Shown here: positions 5,978-6,581 of the stretch, one piece after another
Layout of the letters: each line of letters opens with the position of its first letter
How positions within the stretch are numbered: the first letter of the stretch is position 1
From: Acidobacteriaceae bacterium
GTDB taxonomy: Bacteria > Acidobacteriota > Terriglobia > Terriglobales > SbA1
Direction of reading: 5' to 3'
Length of the DNA stretch: 6,581 nucleotides
Assembly (NCBI GenBank): GCA_003156615.1
Contig: PMHI01000664.1
Location: forward strand, 10,943 to 17,523
Program-made: the position numbers and the translations under genes
Notes under the pieces: generated by a model
Told to the model about the DNA's origin: nothing
The model's database searches: none
The model's input: only the letters and a program-made list of their open reading frames with translations

Positions 5978-6364
5978 ATGCCTCCGAGTCTCAAATTCTG
6001 CCAACTCCGCGGTCTCTACGCCATCGTACGCCTGCCTCCGCACGCGCCCGTTCCCGCCTGGGCCACGCAGGGTGATTTCACTTCGATCACGCGCACCGCC
6101 GATGAACTCTCCGTCGTTTGCGGCGCCCACAACATTCCGAGGCATGTCGATCCCGGTCCGCGTTGGGTTTGCCTCAAGCTCGAAGGGCCGTTCGCATTCT
6201 CTCAGACCGGAATCCTGCTCTCCTTCATCGAACCGCTGTCGAACCGCGGCATCCCCATCTTCGCCACCTCGACCTACGACACGGATTACGTTCTTGTGCA
6301 GGAAGAGTTCGCGGGGGTAGCGCTAGAAACTCTTGATAAGGCCGGTCATGAACTCCTGGGGTGA
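5978..6364 (+). CDS. Small ACT-domain protein (CASTOR-type/ACT_7-like)
   Basis: A 128-residue stand-alone ACT-type protein, a fold that binds small ligands, mostly amino acids, and regulates enzymes or transporters. The hallmark is the C-terminal GIPIFATSTYDTDYVLV (91-107), the typical GI.IF..STY.TDY.LV of the CASTOR-like ACT_7 family, preceded by WVCLKLEGPFAF (63-74) and GILLSFIEPLSN (78-89). The N-terminal half (LRGLYAIVRL, then DELSVVC near 42-48) matches the first part of the tandem arrangement common in these proteins. It has no catalytic domain, signal peptide or membrane helix. ATG 5978 is used; only a weak GGGA lies just before it. The 16-base gap after the racemase-like gene indicates one transcript, so it may sense the amino acid that protein handles. 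That link is inference. Confidence 0.87.
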   Translation: MPPSLKFCQLRGLYAIVRLPPHAPVPAWATQGDFTSITRTADELSVVCGAHNIPRHVDPGPRWVCLKLEGPFAFSQTGILLSFIEPLSNRGIPIFATSTYDTDYVLVQEEFAGVALETLDKAGHELLG

Positions 6365-6480
6365 TGAATCCTGGCGAAAGTGATCGAATCGCTGCTTTCA
6401 TTCCGCACTGCCGTGGGCACCGTTCGCCCCGCCAATTTCGCCGAACGCTGCTGCCAAGCCTGCACTTTATCCCGCATCCA

Positions 6481-6489
6481 TGCTGTAAT
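6481..6489 (+). promoter_or_regulatory. Putative extended -10 promoter before the last gene
   Basis: TGCTGTAAT at 6481-6489 fits an extended -10 (TG, one base, then TGTAAT, one mismatch to TATAAT, though at the important second position). The -35 region is poor. A start near 6496 would leave only about nine bases before ATG 6505. The rest of the gap 6365-6480 shows no other signal I can support. Confidence 0.35.
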
Positions 6490-6504
6490 AAGAGTAATCA
6501 TTCA

Positions 6505-6581
6505 ATGCCATCCGCCCTTACAACCCTGCGCCGCCGCGTGAAAGCCCTCCACCGCAACTGGCGCGGAGCCGCCATGGCCGC
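6505..6581 (+). CDS. Unrecognised protein, N-terminal 25 codons only (runs off the window)
   Basis: From ATG 6505 the frame is open to the last base and gives 25 residues beginning MPSALTTLRRRVKALHRNW. A basic N-terminus with RRR, K and R followed by Gly-Ala-Ala-Met-Ala-Ala is what one sees at the start of a signal peptide or membrane anchor, but the hydrophobic part lies beyond the window. The C-rich, GC-rich codon use matches the neighbours. The same frame is open upstream to ATG 6364, which overlaps the ACT gene stop (TGATG); that 47-residue extension is rich in Cys and His with an irregular composition and looks non-coding, so 6505 is preferred. No family can be named. Confidence 0.5.
   Translation, partial: MPSALTTLRRRVKALHRNWRGAAMA

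Noticed and set aside
5853..6320. 155-codon plus-strand frame overlapping the racemase-like and ACT genes
   Set aside because: Low-complexity Arg/Ser/Pro-rich translation typical of an out-of-frame reading; the two other frames hold conserved domains.
1..6581. Hunt for a defence, toxin-antitoxin, CRISPR, prophage or other multi-gene novel system
   Set aside because: No nuclease, methyltransferase, reverse transcriptase, integrase, transposase or regular spacer array is present; the helicase is a standard UvrD/PcrA with its Tudor-like tail, not a defence-type helicase.

Overview
This is a GC-rich window from a bacterial chromosome with every supported gene on the plus strand. Codon choice (strong preference for C- and G-ending codons), UvrD and APC-permease variants with long insertions, and short palindromic and heptameric repeats between and inside genes suggest an Acidobacteriota member (Terriglobia-like). 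That assignment is inference from style; there is no rRNA or other marker to prove it. I see no rRNA, tRNA, CRISPR array, transposase, integrase or phage gene, and no stretch over 300 bases lacks a gene.

Layout: (1) 1-2043, the C-terminal ~680 residues of a UvrD/PcrA superfamily 1 DNA helicase whose start lies outside the window. It carries an unusual acidic insertion with different codon use, and a pair of small palindromes embedded in its coding sequence. (2) 2154-2315, a 53-residue, extremely basic small protein of unknown function. (3) 2336-2377, a long 18-bp hairpin just ahead of (4) 2418-3986, an APC-superfamily (CAT/YfnA-like) amino acid permease with an enlarged loop between its first two membrane helices. 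(5) 4111-5130, a zinc-dependent adenosine-deaminase-family enzyme whose motifs fit 6-aminodeoxyfutalosine deaminase or adenine deaminase at least as well as true adenosine deaminase. (6) 5236-5270, a degenerate 7-bp tandem repeat running into the start codon of (7) 5269-5961, an Asp/Glu racemase-family protein lacking one of its two catalytic residues. (8) 5978-6364, a small ACT-domain protein 16 bases downstream and probably co-transcribed with the racemase-like gene. (9) 6505 to the window end, the first 25 codons of an unrecognised gene.

Functionally the right-hand two thirds lean toward amino acid and nucleoside handling: import of an amino acid (permease), deamination of a purine-type substrate, a racemase-fold enzyme and a ligand-binding ACT protein. 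The racemase-like/ACT pair is the only convincing two-gene operon. The window looks like housekeeping chromosome rather than a defence or mobile island; the most useful leads are the altered active sites and the small repeat or palindrome elements, not a new multi-gene system.
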